Assembly: GCF_022458985.1 (NCBI RefSeq)
Contig: NC_061789.1
Location: 14,230,357-14,294,356 of the forward strand
DNA from: Mugil cephalus
Taxonomy: Eukaryota; Chordata; Actinopteri; Mugiliformes; Mugilidae
DNA length: 64,000 bases
Reading direction: 5' to 3'
Every line of letters starts with the position of its first letter. The stretch's first letter is position 1. The notes under the pieces are model-generated. The model saw only the letters and a program-made list of their open reading frames with translations, was not told where the DNA came from and did not search any database. This document shows, piece by piece, positions 24,590 to 38,360 of this stretch. A program made the translations under genes and the position numbers.

Positions 24590-25876
24590 TGATGATGAAG
24601 TGAGCATCTGGAAAAAGTCAAAGTGCAGCCGGCACGCTGGAATCAGGGGCCGACAATTGCATCATTTCCACACAACGGAGTGTGTTCACAACATGAAATG
24701 TTGGGCTTTAAATGATATAAATCATCCACGTCAAAGACGGACGTGATCCTGTTTTATGGGCAATTATTGGTGCGTGAATAGAATTTATGCGTTGTAAAGA
24801 GGGCGCATGTGATATATAGCACCGCCGGGACGATACAGAAGACGAATAATGTGGTGTTGTTCTTCTGATTTTCCTTTTGAAATCTGCTATTGGCATTTTA
24901 TCACGATGAGTGCAGCATATCGCTTCCTGGGTTCGCGCAGATTAAAAGGCCGGACAGATGGAGGTTATACGAGAACGAACATCATATCTAGTATTTCAGC
25001 GGTGGATTAGATTTTCAGACTATAAGCTGTTGGAAAGGACAGCGTTTGGGGAAAAACAAACTGGATTAATTTGCTGATCTGAAGAAGAATATTTCTACAG
25101 GGTATTGAACTATGAGGGGATATCAATTTAAAATGCAATCACATACATATAACTTCCATGAAGATGTGAAATGCTTCTCATTGCATACGAAAGACTGAAT
25201 TAGGTTTTATTTTTCAGTTTTTCAGTTTTAACGGAACATGTTTAATTAGTTTGTATCATTAGTTTATATCATTTTCAACGTGAGGGATGACAGTGGCTTC
25301 TGTATATCTAACCACCAGTCAAAATAGGCCAGTTGAAGTGGACCTGGCCTCTGGTGAGGATGCCTCCCGGGTGCTTCCATTCAGAGGTTTTCAGGGCACT
25401 GCGACGCTTTTCATCTAGCCTCCCAGGATCCCTCACAAGGAACCTGAGGAACGTTGCTGGGGTGAAGCACATCTGGAATAAATTCTTAGCCTGTTTCCAC
25501 GGCGACCTATGCTGATTTCACATCATTTGTTTTTTATCTAAATGAAGCATCACCGTTGATTTAGACATTTCTGTTGAGAGAACTAGATATCGGATATCTG
25601 AGTCATGTAAACTGTACAAAAATGAAAACACACATCTGCGTTGTGTAATTATCTTAATGTGAACCATAAGACGCTGATTTCACACGTGGCCTTGGAAATA
25701 ATGCCAAATAAACAAATCAATCCAGAAAGAAAACAAGCTTTCCCAGAAACTCCTGAAGACAAAGAAAACTCTAAAACCAGCGACGACTCAGAGGAAGACC
25801 GATGTTTCTGTCCTGGATGGGGATGTTTGTGTTGTTGTGATGTGGAGGAACGATTATCTCAGAGGATGTAATAGGT

Positions 25877-25922
25877 TTGTCTGTGTGTCTGTGCGTGTGT
25901 GTGTGTCTGTGTCTGTGTGTGC
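25877..25922. repeat. GT/GTCT microsatellite
   Basis: Interrupted GT repeat (TGTGTGTCTGTG units) of about 45 bases. Confidence 0.85.
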
Positions 25923-28894
25923 GTACACCAGGCCTCTTGGGTGGAGTTTCTCCTGCTCATATCTCGGAGATGGATCTCCCTCCTCAAGCGGGAGACTCTG
26001 GTGCCAGGGAGTCCGACAGCCCCTGTGGGACCTGCAGAAAGACGGTTCAGCGGGGAGAGATGGGAAAGGGCTGTGTTGACAAACCCTGCAGCTGTTTGTG
26101 TCTGTGAGGCGAGGATGTTGGTGTTGGGAGGGTTTTTTTTTTTTTATTCTTTTTCTTTTTTCGTCAGGTTGTTTGTTCGTTTTCAGAGTGCGCGTCCCAG
26201 CGGTGATCCTCCCCTCAATCGTGACCTCAGCTCTTCTCTCCCAAAAACAAACGAGGAGTGAGAAACGGACAGAGAAAACCTCCATGGTTCGCTTCCTAAA
26301 AGGCTTTGACCTTCATTCATATAGTGTGTGGGACAGTGTGTGTATGCTAAATGATGGGGTAAAAGGCCACCAGGTATATAATCAAATCTGTGATGATGCT
26401 GTTGGGTACTTATGCTTTAGAGTTTAGGGTAAAGCAGGAATGATAAAAGCAAGAGCCTTTTTTTTTTAGAAAATAACTCCTTAAAATGAATTGAAACTTT
26501 CTCCGCAAACAACAAAAATGCTGCCAGTTTGATTTAATATTTAAAAATGCACAAACAGCTAAATTAACTTAATAAACTTTGTCTGTTTTGATATTTCCTG
26601 CTCAACAGAGACTCTGCGTCCTGTCAAAGCCACAAAACAGCCAATAAACTGAGCAGTCTTCATAAACACGACTCTACAAACATTTAAAAATCTCTTCAGA
26701 TTAATCATCTCTGAATAGTTTTGCAGTGAAGTTCAACACGCCATCATCACTCACCATCCTCCAGTTACACTAACACTGTCTGTATATTTTCTTCTTCTTC
26801 TGTCACGGGGGGAAGAGAACATGCTAAATAACCCTTAGGCTCAGGTTACAGGCTGAAGATAATCAAATCTGAAAAGTAAAGTTAAAACACAACTTCTCAG
26901 TTACAGTTACACAACAATCCAGTTCTGGTTACGGCCACCATTCATTCTTCTCAGTAAGAATCCTTAGCTGGGGCAGGGGTGACGGGGGGTGTGGGGGGTA
27001 TTTTGTTCAGCTTGAAGCGGCCTGAGGGGCAGAGGGCACAGGGAGGAGGGAGGTGAACGTGATCCTCTGTCTCCTTTGTGCCTTCAGACTGAATTACTAC
27101 AGAGATGTTCCATGAGGTCAGCAAGGAGGTGCTGTTACACAACCAGGAGACAGCTGAGGGAAGCTCCCGCTGAGCTGCGAGCGCAGAAACACTGGCCGGG
27201 CACAGTGACGGCCGCTGTGCGACTCCGCTTTTTGGTTCATTAATTTATTCATTTCCGTTTGAGTCCAGTGATTTAAAATGACCTTTCACCTCAAATCAGG
27301 ACGGAGAAATCACGAAGTCCATATTTAAGTTTTCTTCTTAATACGAAATACACAGGGAGTCACATCCTGTGTCATAGTGTGTTATGAAACTAAAATGAAA
27401 TTTAGCAGAAGCATGAGCATTATGTCAACAGCTTAAAATGACGGAAACCATCCTTGAAAAAAAGTACTTAAGTGTTTTTATTTGGCCCAAGACCCATCCG
27501 CTAACACGGAGGAGGTGTGGTTTAATGGCACTTGCTTTGGCTTCACTTTTAAGGCGATGTCATGGCGTCCATTTTTTATATATTGCCTACAGGGAACATT
27601 GTTTACAACCCGACAAGTAGAGCGGACTCAAAACCATCTGCCAAATTAAGTTAAAGAATTGGATATTAAGGGACCTCACCACTATTTGTCTACCTCCTTA
27701 CTCTCCATTATAAGACAATTTTATCAACCAGTTTATCCACTGTAGAAATCTCGGGGAAGTTCACTCTATCTGGGGGCACAGATAAAGTACTTTGTTGTTA
27801 TTTTAATTTTCTGCCCCAACAGGCCATGTTTGAGATCAATGGGGAACTTTAGTATAAGCTCTTTTCTGTTCACCAACAACTTTGGTTTTAATGAAAAGAA
27901 TAGCAGCACAGTGGTAGTCTGCTGCGCTTCAGCTGGCTGATCAGATGCAACAAAGTCTTCACAGACATCGAGAGAATGTCGGGAATGTGTGAAATTCATT
28001 TTTGGAGACAACTCGAACCCCGTTAGTGGTCAGTGGAGCAAAAGCGCTTAAAAAAGCGTTTAGCTCCGAGCTAGACATGACCTTATCCTCCTGAAACATC
28101 CTGTTCCAGCCTCATCTGTGCACCATCAGGTAACAATCGGTCCGCCGGAGGAGGGAGGACAATCTGACTGGAAGGAAAGGTGGATGTAAGGATGCAGTTA
28201 GAGGAAATCAAAAGCTCAAAGTTTAAACATGGAGACACCAAGTCCCTCATCACTGTCAAAGTGCTAAACAGATCAGTTCAATTTCCTTTTCTGAGTCTGA
28301 TGAAGACCAACGCTGAGCGAGCTCATGACGAGGAGGACGGGGTGAGGGGGAGGGGCTCTCAAGCGGCGGTGGGTGACGGACGGCCGAGGATCTCGCAGAT
28401 CAGATAAAGGCCCAAAGAGAGCTCTTTCCTTCCTGAGTGTCGGACTGTTTGTTTTACAGCGTCTCTTCTTCTGGGTGTGGGAACCTGCTCCTCCCTGAGT
28501 TCATAGCTTCCTCTCGTCAAGGACCCACAGCCAGCGGTCAGACCCAAAAGTGACTGAAGAGGGTTGTTTAAACGTCAAGTGAAATCTGTCTGTGGGTTTG
28601 CTGATTGTCTGCTGGGAAGATACGATAAATTGTCTAAAATACTATGAGGTGTAGCAACAACAGAAGGAAATGCGTACGGACAGAGTGGGATGTAGGTACA
28701 TGTTAAATATAGTATGTGTTTTGCTTTTGGTCTCTCAAGGACATTTTTTTTCTCATAGAAACACATATTGATTGGCAGCACATTTACTCCTTACAGAACC
28801 ATCGTGAAAAGATAACATGACATATTTCACATGCACTAAATTAGGATAAATAACAATGCAAAGCAAAGTCAATTAACTAAAATAAAACTCTAAT

Positions 28895-29112
28895 ACAAAT
28901 TTAAATTTCTTTAAATACACATTAAGCCAACCTCTGTTATTAAAAGGATAGGGGATAGCTAAATATTGAAAGCAAAACGATAATAATGCTGTATATTTAT
29001 GAAGAGCACTTAGCTGAGTTTAATCTAGAACACATATAGTAGGTGGGGGGTCCCTACTTAATCTCTCCATCAGTTTGGGGATTCTTGGGTTGAACCCTAG
29101 ACCCCTGCTCTA
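28895..29112 (-). mobile_element. hAT-like non-autonomous element, copy A
   Basis: Inverted copy of a repeat found four times in the window. Its right end, read on the minus strand, contains CCCCAAACTGATGGAGAG and GATTAAGTAGGGACC, as in copy B. It also shares the internal TTTAAATACACATTAA segment with copy D. The outer end abuts TCTAGAGCAG, resembling the TCTAGA-type 8-bp target sites of hAT elements. It has no coding capacity. Confidence 0.6.
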
Positions 29113-30485
29113 GACTTTACTATTATCAGATGCTATATCCTGGATTTATTAGTTTGCAAACAATTCTCTTTCTGGGTGCTGACCTTTGACCTTTATATTT
29201 ATTGGACTCACTTGATGAAACTTGGAGCCAAAGGTTGGAGCATAGTACTACGCTGGTGCTACACAGAGCTTTGCAGACACAGGTCTACTTCTTGTATCTA
29301 TCCGTACAAAAAAAAAAAAAATTAAAAAAAGAATGAAGGCAAGATTTTATATCTAGCTTTCGGTTGCGCTTCTTCATTTGTTGTTAGCCAGCAAGTCAGC
29401 GTTCCTCCCACATGCAGCTTGACGATCCCAGCGCGACGCGCCGTTAGCTTGTTGGAGGACTGCATACGAGCGCGTCTATGTAGCATCTGGATTGGTCGGA
29501 TGCCCGTAATCCTTCTCTCTGGGGACGGAGTAGACAGAGAGCTACAAACACACCTAATACACACCCACGCTGGGCCATAAATCAGCTGTTATATGAATAA
29601 TAGCGGCAAAGATACATTTCGCAAAACAGATCTAGATTTATTTACAGAGCCTACGTAGCACTCAAAAGCTCATGCATCAAGTTTTTGGATGTTTTCACTA
29701 GCGCAACATGCTACACACAAAGACAAATGAAAGTAGGGAAGTGCGTAATAAATGAAACTATAAAATTAAGAAGATAAACTGTGGAAGGACAAAGTTGTCT
29801 GCCAATAAGAGGATCTCATTTTGCGAACGGTGGCTCACATGTAGCCCATTTTGACCAAAGCAACTGATGAAGACGACTTGATGTTTGTGCGATGTGAAGA
29901 CCTGAATTTCCTCATGAACAGTTAACATCCCAGAATTTCACTGACACTTGTGGATTCTCGGCTGTAATCAAAATCTCAGAACTATCTAGCGTTCACGTTA
30001 AAATTCAGTTCATAGGCGCAAAAGCATCTTGTTTCTGGTAAATTAGAAGCAAAAACAGTAACAACTTCCTCAGTGTTTGTCTTGGTTTAAATGCCTGCAT
30101 GCCCTTTTGTGTTGCAGCCCAGCGCAGTTTAAATCAGCGGGGAGCTGTAAAGCTGACTCCTCGGCATTGTCTCGCGAACGTCATCGCAGCAGCTTGTGCA
30201 CTGTTCCCCAGGCAGCTCTCACAGGAATGTCCACAGCTGATAAAAACCAAAGAATCTCCTCGAGACTTCATCAAAACACGCATCCCCTGTGGCGGCTCGC
30301 GCTAATTGTTTCAGTGTTTACATTCACTCGGGAGGATGAATTGTGTGTGTGGGGGAGGGGTCTCTTGTTGATTGGGTGGTCCAGCTTGTGTTTTCACATG
30401 AGTTTGTTGCTGAAGATGTGCCATAAATTTTCAAGTTTACGGCCATCGTGTGACACAGACGCTATGTTTTCTCATCACTCGAAAG

Positions 30486-30665
30486 CGGGGGTCTTCAACG
30501 TTTTTCAGGCCAAGGACCCCCAAACTGATAAGAGATTAAGTAGGGACCCTTTATTGAAATATGTTGGGTTCATGTTAATGTGTATTTAAAGAATTTTTTA
30601 TTTGTGGGGGAAAATAATAATAAAAAAATTATAAAAAATGTTTAATCAACCAACGATTTTGCGAT
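30486..30665 (+). mobile_element. hAT-like non-autonomous element, copy B (shortened)
   Basis: Begins GGGTCTTCAACGTTTTTCAG and continues through ACCCCCAAACTGATA, TATGTTGGGTTCATGTTAA and AATCAACCAACGATTTTGCG. All these blocks recur in copy C in the same order. Copy B lacks about 150 internal bases and the right terminal part. Confidence 0.7.
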
Positions 30666-33576
30666 GCTAACGGGATACTGCATAGCTTTTTATCTATTGT
30701 TCAGCGTCTCACTCTTTAGTATCACTCCTGCTGTGGCTCTAGATGCAGGTGTTACGCGAAGACATGTTATGCTTGTATCACTCTACACTTGACTTTGGGT
30801 AATGACTGTTTGAGCAGGTCTGCAGTGAGTGTTGTGGTGTGTTAGTGACAAAGAAGAGCTCACACAGAGGCCCTTTCCAGCATCATTCAGATTGCATTCT
30901 TTCTCATTACTTGCTGACATTTGCTAATAAACAGCTGAGACTGATGCGAACGCTGTTAACTCGAAAACATTTTTTTTTTTTTTTTTTGACACAATTAAAT
31001 GTTTGATCTGTTAAGTTAGGGGAAGAATGAAGTCCTGCGGGCACCGTGCACATCTGCACCAAATTTCGTAGCACTCCACCCAGCATTCTTCACTCAGCAG
31101 CACAAATGTCAGCCTCATGTACTGTACGTGCTGGAGGAAAAAGTCTGAAAGCGGATTCGCAGAGTAGAGTTCTGAATGGCTCCGTCATCCCAAGAGCAAA
31201 ACTGCTGACATGGCTAAAACAATCGCGGATCATTCAGATCATTTAAAACCGACGAGTTTAAATGAAGCACTGGTGAGACACGACCATAAAACTGGAGCCT
31301 GCTCCGTCAGCGTCATAGGTCACTGTTGCCATGTAAACTTTAAAAACTGACGTGATTTGCGTGCAGGGAGAGGCCTATATTCGGAGAAGCATATGCAGCC
31401 TAATGCTGCAGCTGAAGCTTGTTGGAAACAGATGTGAGGTTTGCATGTCATCAGATACAGATTACATCCCAGAGTTTAGGAGAGCAATCTCCCAAAACCC
31501 TGAATATCAATGACTCTAAGAAGAATTTTTCTTGAACTTTAAAATCACAGTGTGAGGGGTATGTTGCAGATCTTGGTGGATAAATTTCAAAGAAGCAGTT
31601 AGAGGGTTGTGTTGGAGCTTCACGGGGCTCAGGAACGCTTCACTTCCACAAAGAGTCTCAGCTGTTCGGACGAAAAAAGGAAACCAAGCGCTGTGAAGAA
31701 GCTACTTCCCACGATGACATCAGCGTGTTTGTTTAATGGCCTCTGGCGGCATGGCAGACACACCTTCTCACTTCCTCACCGAGCCGCTCTGATTATTTAC
31801 TTCATTTGCAGGCGGGGGAAACAGTTTGTGTGTTGGTGCCAATTTTTTTTCCCAAAACTGAAAGGAGCTGGAGACTGACTGTCCATCACCCTAAACCTTC
31901 AGAAAAGAAGCACGCCTCCAGTTCTGTCCTAAATAGTTTAGTGGGTCCGACTGGTCATTACAACGTGAGATGCTTAAACGCAAACAAAAAAGAAAGGGTG
32001 GACATGCTTTAATCACTTTTTGCTTGTTTTCGGATCTTCATACTCTTGATACTCATTTCTTTGTCTATTAAAGTGGGACGCAGCAAACTCACAGTCGCCA
32101 TGCTGAGGGGCTGAAATGACTGTGTGACCAGTGACGCAGCCGATTAACGTGCCCTCGTCAGACATTTATTCAATGAGCCAGTAAACTATTTAATTCTGCT
32201 AATCTCTGAAAAATAAACATTTCTGTGACTCATTGTCTCAAGTGCGTGGAGCAGGGTCCTCAGCTCAGGAACAGCTTTTCCAGGAAGGAGATTAGTTTTG
32301 TAACAATAACAGGCTTTTACCTGATAAACAAATCCCCCTCTGCAGTTTCTCTTCATTCTTCCTTAAGGCAGAGATGTTGGAAGGAAAAAAAAAAAAAAAA
32401 AAACCAATTGGTCATGGTTTTTCTTTACACATATGGACGTAATCATTCTAAATGCATGATATGGCCGTCAGCAGGGTGTCTGGTTTCCTTGACCGCGAAC
32501 ATTAACCGACAGAAAGAGGATTCAGATGGGGTGCAGCTATGAATTAAAAGGTCGAACAAAACACCTGGGTACTCTGAGGTTTCATTAGTGGGGGAAAGCT
32601 CGCTGTATGAAACACTTAGGACACGAAAGAGAGTTGTCAATGGTTTGCAAGCAAAAGGTGCATTGTAAACACGGATAAAATTGGACAGTTTAAAATTTTA
32701 AAATATCAGAGAAAAGTAGTGGACATCGATGAGCATCTGCAACATCTTAAAAAATAAAATAAAAAATAAAACGGTTAGAAAAAAAAGGCCAAAATTGTAC
32801 ATTTAAAGCTACATGTTGGCAGATGTACACATGTACATGGCACATGTGCACACATAGCTAAGTTATTTTCGTAACATCAAGTATAGCTGTTAGCTATGTG
32901 AGCATATGATGGTCGGAAAAGAAAAAATAGTGTATCTTGCACCCATTCGAAGCGGCAATATCTGGGGCTGAAAAATTAAGACAAATTCCAACTTTACAGC
33001 AGAAAAACATGTTTAAGTTCAGGTACAAAAATGTGTTTCGGTTTCCAATTCGTAGTTCATGACAACTGTACAGGGAATCACTTTTACATAACTCGCCTGG
33101 TCAAATTATGCAAAGGCTTAAAGTTTCTCGGAATTAAGGGCGAGGTCGCTTTGAATTTTGTTGGAAATAGCTGCCGACTGTTGCTGGACAGAGGACTACA
33201 GAGATATCTGAGTTATAAACCTCTTTGTCCTCTGGTTTAATATATTTTTTTTTTCTCCTGCACTGAAGGTGACACTGGAGTCCTGCTGCAGTGAGACTCA
33301 CAGTAAAAATGGGAGGAAACAGCCAGGAAGAGCTTTCTCTTTATTATGTGGTAGAATGAGGGCGAACCTCGCCGGCAGTGCCTCTGGGACTGTGGACGGC
33401 CAACGCTGCAGATGCTCCCAGAACCACTGGCAGCACATGAAAGGATCAAAAGGAGAGCGAGAGAGGTCCGGACAGCCACTGTCACATGAACTACATCTGC
33501 CTCTTATTATGGTGAACGCAGAGGTTTTGCATTCTGGTTTTTGGCCATGAATTTAAGTTCTTCTGCACGTTTAGCC

Positions 33577-33594
33577 CTTCTTCTTCTTCTTCTT
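33577..33594. repeat. TTC trinucleotide repeat
   Basis: Six CTT/TTC units. Confidence 0.85.
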
Positions 33595-34657
33595 GTGGAA
33601 GAGGAAAAAAAAATCAGAAACAAATAATTGTTCTGAAAAGGAAATGAATGGATCCAGCAGAGGAAGTCTGGAACATTTCATTAGACCATATGATTCAACC
33701 AGGCCCGAAAATCAAACTAATCTACATTGGAAATCTCTGTTAATGGCACAAATGCATGCATGTGTTAAAACAACAGCAATTTGCGTTTCCATTAACCTCC
33801 CATTCATTCCGGTAAAAGGGAGGCTGACTCAGATCACTCCCTTTGTGCGCAAATGGCAAGAAAACAAAACAGTGCCGTGAATCTCTTTAACTCTTATTGA
33901 CCATCACGACTCAAAATATGATAATGCTGGTTATAAGTGCACTTGTCACGTTCATTTTAATACTTGTGTTTCTCAAACCAAACCAAACCGCTTCTGCAGG
34001 CCTGCATCCAGTCACTCTTCTCGCAGATATTTTATCTTTCTGATCGCCAGATGGAAGAGCAAAGCACAGGAGTCCTCTGTGAAAATATACGGTCAAATAA
34101 TGCGTCAATATTCCTGAGCTCCCCCCTGAAATGACAGATTCAATAAAAACAATCTACGCGATCATGGAGCAGACACACCTCTCTGGGCAGGAAGGAGCTG
34201 AGCTGATGCGTGAGACTGAGAAGATACAGTTTGGCTCCTTTCCAGAGGGAGTTGTCCTATGTCCTGCAATGATCCAGCCGAGAGAGAAGCAGCAGATAAC
34301 AGATCATGCATGCAGCTAATGTCCACGCCACACTGAATATGCCAGACGTACAGTATGATATCAGTCTGCCCTGCCATCACTCTTGTCCTCGATCATAAGA
34401 CTTCAGCAATTTCACCATTTAGCGATTGCCCCGGTACGGCAAGAAAGGAATCGTTATCTACAATTTTCAACCACTCATTGTCACTGTTGCTCAGGCCCAG
34501 GCCCAGGCGATGTGGCAAGTTTTCAATGACAGTAGGAAAACTTCCTTAACTGACATGCCTACATAAAATCAAGAAATAATACTAAACAGCAAACTACATG
34601 TTGCTAGGTGTAGCCATAACTGTGGAGGAGACACATTTGATTCAAGTAATCTAGAGC

Positions 34658-35008
34658 AAGGTCTAATCTAGGTCTTCAATGTTTTTCAGGCTGAGGACCC
34701 CCAAACTGATATGTGTTCTATATTAAACTTGACCTAGTGCTATTTTTAAACATACATTATTATTATTCTCATTTTTCATTCAATATTAAGTTACTCAAAT
34801 AATACACAGGTTCAAATATTATTTTTTTTTTATTTCAAACGTGAAATACGTTATCTCTTTACTAGAATATGTTGGATTCATGTTAAAATGTATTTAAATA
34901 TATAAGAAAAAATATAAAAATGTCCAATCAACCAATGATTTTGCGACCCTCCTGCAGTACCGCCACGGCCCCCCTAGGGGTCACGGACCCCCTGTTGAAG
35001 GCCTGTGA
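34658..35008 (+). mobile_element. hAT-like non-autonomous element, copy C (most complete)
   Basis: 351-bp element whose ends are inverted relatives: GGTCTTCAATG near the left and TTGAAGGCC at the right. It is flanked by an imperfect 8-bp duplication (TCTAGAGC on the left, TATAGAGC on the right). The interior is AT-rich and non-coding. The right part carries GGGGTCACGGACCCCC. The 8-bp duplication with a TAGA core fits the hAT superfamily; family naming needs a repeat library. Confidence 0.7.
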
Positions 35009-38000
35009 TATAGAGCAGAAGAGACTCTGCACTCACTTGTGGAAGGGCTTATCACAGAAGAGCCTGTTTAAATCAGTCATCACAACACTGTCAGGTATCA
35101 GAGAGCCTGGAGAGGTTTAACATGAACCACCGAGCCTTAAACCAGAAACTGATAGTTCTCAGAGGATGAACCCTCCTGGCTTTGACGACCCTCTGACCTT
35201 TTCTCTAGTGCCACTAAGCTTGTGTTTGAAGAAAATTGTCCAAATGCGTTTTTTGATGAAGCCGCAATTTGAACTTGCAAAGCTTTAACATAAGCAAAAC
35301 CAAACATCTAAGCTAAGCCAACATTCCCAACTCCTTCAGTATTCAGACGTCACTTGAAGCCCTCTGCGTAGGATACTTTGTTGTATCCACAAAAAGCTAG
35401 AATGGTCAACCTGGCATTCAGAATAGTCGCACATGTTTATCATGTAAGCATCGCCTTTGTTAGCACGCTGATGTTAGAACAAAAGCAGCAGCCTCTGGTG
35501 GCTGAATTTGAGGTTAAAAAAAATAATAAAAAATTAGCCAGGAGGCGAAAATGTTTCATTTGAATCACTGACGTGCGAGTGTCTCCTGCATTTCATCTCC
35601 TGACACTTAAGCTTTGTTTTTGTTTGTCTTTTCAGTGGAAGCTGGTTTTGGCCTTTTCTGGGAACAGATCTCATCACTTCAGTGTTTGTTCCTCCTCCGT
35701 ACACAGTGCGCCACGGGCGACGGCAACAGCCACACAAACCTGAGCTGAGACGCTGAAAAACAGCCGTCCGAAAACATTAAGTTCCAGGCTGCTCCTGCAA
35801 ATTACCCGTCAGCTGGTCAGAGAGCTGTCAGCTCGGCTCCGCCTGAGCCTCTTCACGCTCCGTCTGCACAGCTGTTTGTTAGACGGAGTGGACGGAGCAG
35901 GAATGTGAGGGGAGCTTGTTATGTCTAATTGTGGCGGATTTGAACAACGGCAGACTGGAACTTAGACTCTGCAGTTTGATTTCTTTGGTTGGAAGCAATT
36001 GCCGCTTTAATGAAAATGTCTTTTTTTTCTTTGTGTCTTTGTTAGTTTTCTTTCTTTTCTCTCTTTTTTCTGTTTATCTAATTAATTATTTCATTCTTGC
36101 TTGCTCTCTGTTTTTTTCATAGTGTTAATTGGTTCATTTCTTTCCTTATTCCTTTTTTAATATTATTTTATTTATTTTTAATCTTTCTTTTATTCATATT
36201 TCTTTCTTTCTGTATGTTTATAGTTTATGTCTTTAAGTTGCTTTTATTATTTCTTCATTATTCGTTTCTCCTTTGTCTGTTTGCTTTTCTTTCTTTCTGT
36301 CTGTCTCTTCCTTTCTTTCAATCTGCTCTTATTATTTTCTTTCACTGCTAGTTTGTTTTTTCTTTCCCTGATTTGTTCTTTATTTTTTGTTTTTTTTCAT
36401 TTCCTTTATGTTTCCTTCTCCTATTCTGTTTCTTTTTTCTGTTTTCCCCCCCAGTAGTTTAAGATAATCTCACTCATAATAAGCCTGTAACTTGTACCTG
36501 AGTGTTTCTGTGGAAAACTAATTCCACTTCTGTTTATTGATAAACTAAGCCCGCTGCATAGCACTTGGTGGAATGACAACCACGTGAGGCACAAAAAGTG
36601 ACGCACACAGTCCCTGCATGAGGTTCCAGCAGTGTGTAAAGAGGCTTAAAGACGCTGGCGGTGAGCACCTGTCAAACTTCATATCAAGTCACTGGTTTTT
36701 CCAGCCTAAAGCCTCTAACCTGACGAATGGGGAGGCGGCGCCCCGCTCCGTCATGTGTCTCGGGAACGTGTTTCTGATCGGAGTCCGTAGAGAGCTGGGC
36801 CTGCAGGCTGATTGCATGAGTGGTGGCAATCTCCAAAAAGTGACAAAGTGTGTTGTAGGTTCTCCTCTGACGCAAGGAAACCATTTAGTTGTCGTGTCTG
36901 GTGTCACAGGGACGCATAGCAACGCAAATGCTGCCTATAAATACACTTCCATGTCCAGGCTATTTTAGACCTGCCAGGGTCAAACAGGAGAGTTCAACTT
37001 CCCTTTACTGTTCAGAATTTACATCTTGAAATCTTTAATTAAATGTGTTTTAATTAAGGTCGACCTTCAGACATGTAAACTGATGAGATAAATAATGAGA
37101 AGCCTCTTAATGCTCTTAACACTTAGCACGCGGTCAGATGAGGTGCAGCTAAGATTTTGATGAAAAGCTGACTTTTGACAGAATAACAATAATATTTGTT
37201 TTTTTTTTCCTGCAAAATCCTCCAGTCGTAACCAGTGTCTGAAATTTGGAATTCCAGAATTTCTTTTGTTGAGACATCCAGATAAAATTAAATTCACGGT
37301 GGAATATTTTAAAGTACACATTTGAGGGACTCGTCCTACAGAGTCACAATTTTACACTTAAATTTTACACTTAAATATCATTGTTCTTTTTATTGCCATA
37401 TGATTTTTTTTGTACAAATTAATAGTTTATATGTTAGGATACAAGGCAATTTAATAAAATAATTTTATAAATGTGTGAAGATAGAAGTCATTAACAAAAT
37501 CGAATATATAAATGTGGTGTTTGAACTGTTGCCATTTATTTATATGTCCTCCAGTGACAACAAGCACTATACCTATACTCTAGTATTGTATTTTTCATGC
37601 ATGGAGGTATCCGGATCCTTGACTCACCACATTTTGGGCTTGCTGGAATTTCATTCGTGCTACCGATGATGTTTTCAACAGCCGCTCTTATCTTCAGACC
37701 GCTGACTCATAAACTCTCAGCAGAGAGACTGAGCAGACTTTGTGATGCACCCAGACGGCTCCAGCGTGATCTTTCAGTGCACCCAGGAGCACAAATTAAA
37801 TTCCAGTGAGATTCAGTACCACTTGCAAACCACTTCACACCACTTACAAACATAAACCAAATCTTCTTGAGCATTTTTTATTTATTTACTTTGTTTTTTT
37901 TTTTTTTTGTTTTTTTTACCAGATGCAGAAATTGCCCTTTCGATTATTAATGAGGACATTAGTATATTTGTGTGTGAAGACTCGGGCACACCCATGTACG

Positions 38001-38189
38001 TCATGAGAGAGCAAAACATTTCCTTCAATTCAGCAGCGCAAGCAGAGAGCTCAATGTGAATATAATAACTCATCACCTCTCCAACTTATAAACTGTCTGT
38101 AAGAAATACAAACACTGACGTCAACCAGCTGAGAGTCACATTTCCTATCTATATTAAAAGCCTGAGCCATACTTAACAAGAAATTGGAG
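35009..38189. other. Non-coding interval with T/C-rich tract
   Basis: No gene recognised. It contains the pyrimidine-rich tract at 36005-36455. Open frames within that tract are runs of F, L, S and C codons made by base composition. Confidence 0.6.
36005..36455. repeat. T/C-rich low-complexity tract
   Basis: About 450 bases dominated by TTTC, TTCT and TTTA units on the plus strand, with few purines. It is a degenerate microsatellite-like region. Confidence 0.8.
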
Positions 38190-38360
38190 TATTATGAAAC
38201 AGTACTATGTGCTCTTAGTGTGACTTGGAACTGTACAGTCACTGGTTTGAATCCCCTTTATGTCTATGGATTGCCCTTGAGCAATGCATGCAACCCCTAA
38301 AAACTGGTCCTTGGGCAGCTGTAGACTGTACACTACAAATGGATGGTTAAAACCAGAGAG
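38190..38360 (+). mobile_element. tRNA-derived SINE remnant
   Basis: A Pol III box B-like sequence, GGTTTGAATCC, at 38244-38254 is followed by CCCTTGAGCAATGCATGCAA (38273-38292), ACCCCTAA and a terminal GGATGGTTAAAA. The CCTTGAGCAA-GCA-ACCCC core is a familiar part of many fish tRNA-derived SINEs. Box A and the tail are not clear, so this is a decayed copy. Confidence 0.5.

Larger units (their letters stand above)
23451..28894. other. Non-coding interval left of the hAT repeats
   Basis: Intergenic DNA between smim36 and the first hAT-like repeat. It contains a CTCF-type motif (23879), a 26-base G run (24564-24589) and a GT microsatellite (25877-25922). A sequence at about 27500-27600 (CCATTTTTTATATATTG context) resembles common dispersed fish repeats. 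Open frames up to 143 codons occur but show no domain. Confidence 0.6.
29113..34657. other. Non-coding interval with one hAT-like repeat
   Basis: No exon recognised. A 170-codon open frame at 30077-30589 runs into the copy B repeat and has no domain, so it is treated as chance. The stretch 33600-33890 has the even, moderately complex texture of a candidate conserved element, but only comparison could show that. Confidence 0.55.

Noticed and set aside
30077-30589. 170-codon plus-strand frame
   Set aside because: It ends inside a hAT-like repeat, lacks any domain, and a frame this long is expected about once by chance in 64 kb read in six frames.
36016-36457. Several F/L/S-rich frames suggesting membrane proteins
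   Set aside because: They are produced by a T/C-rich low-complexity tract.
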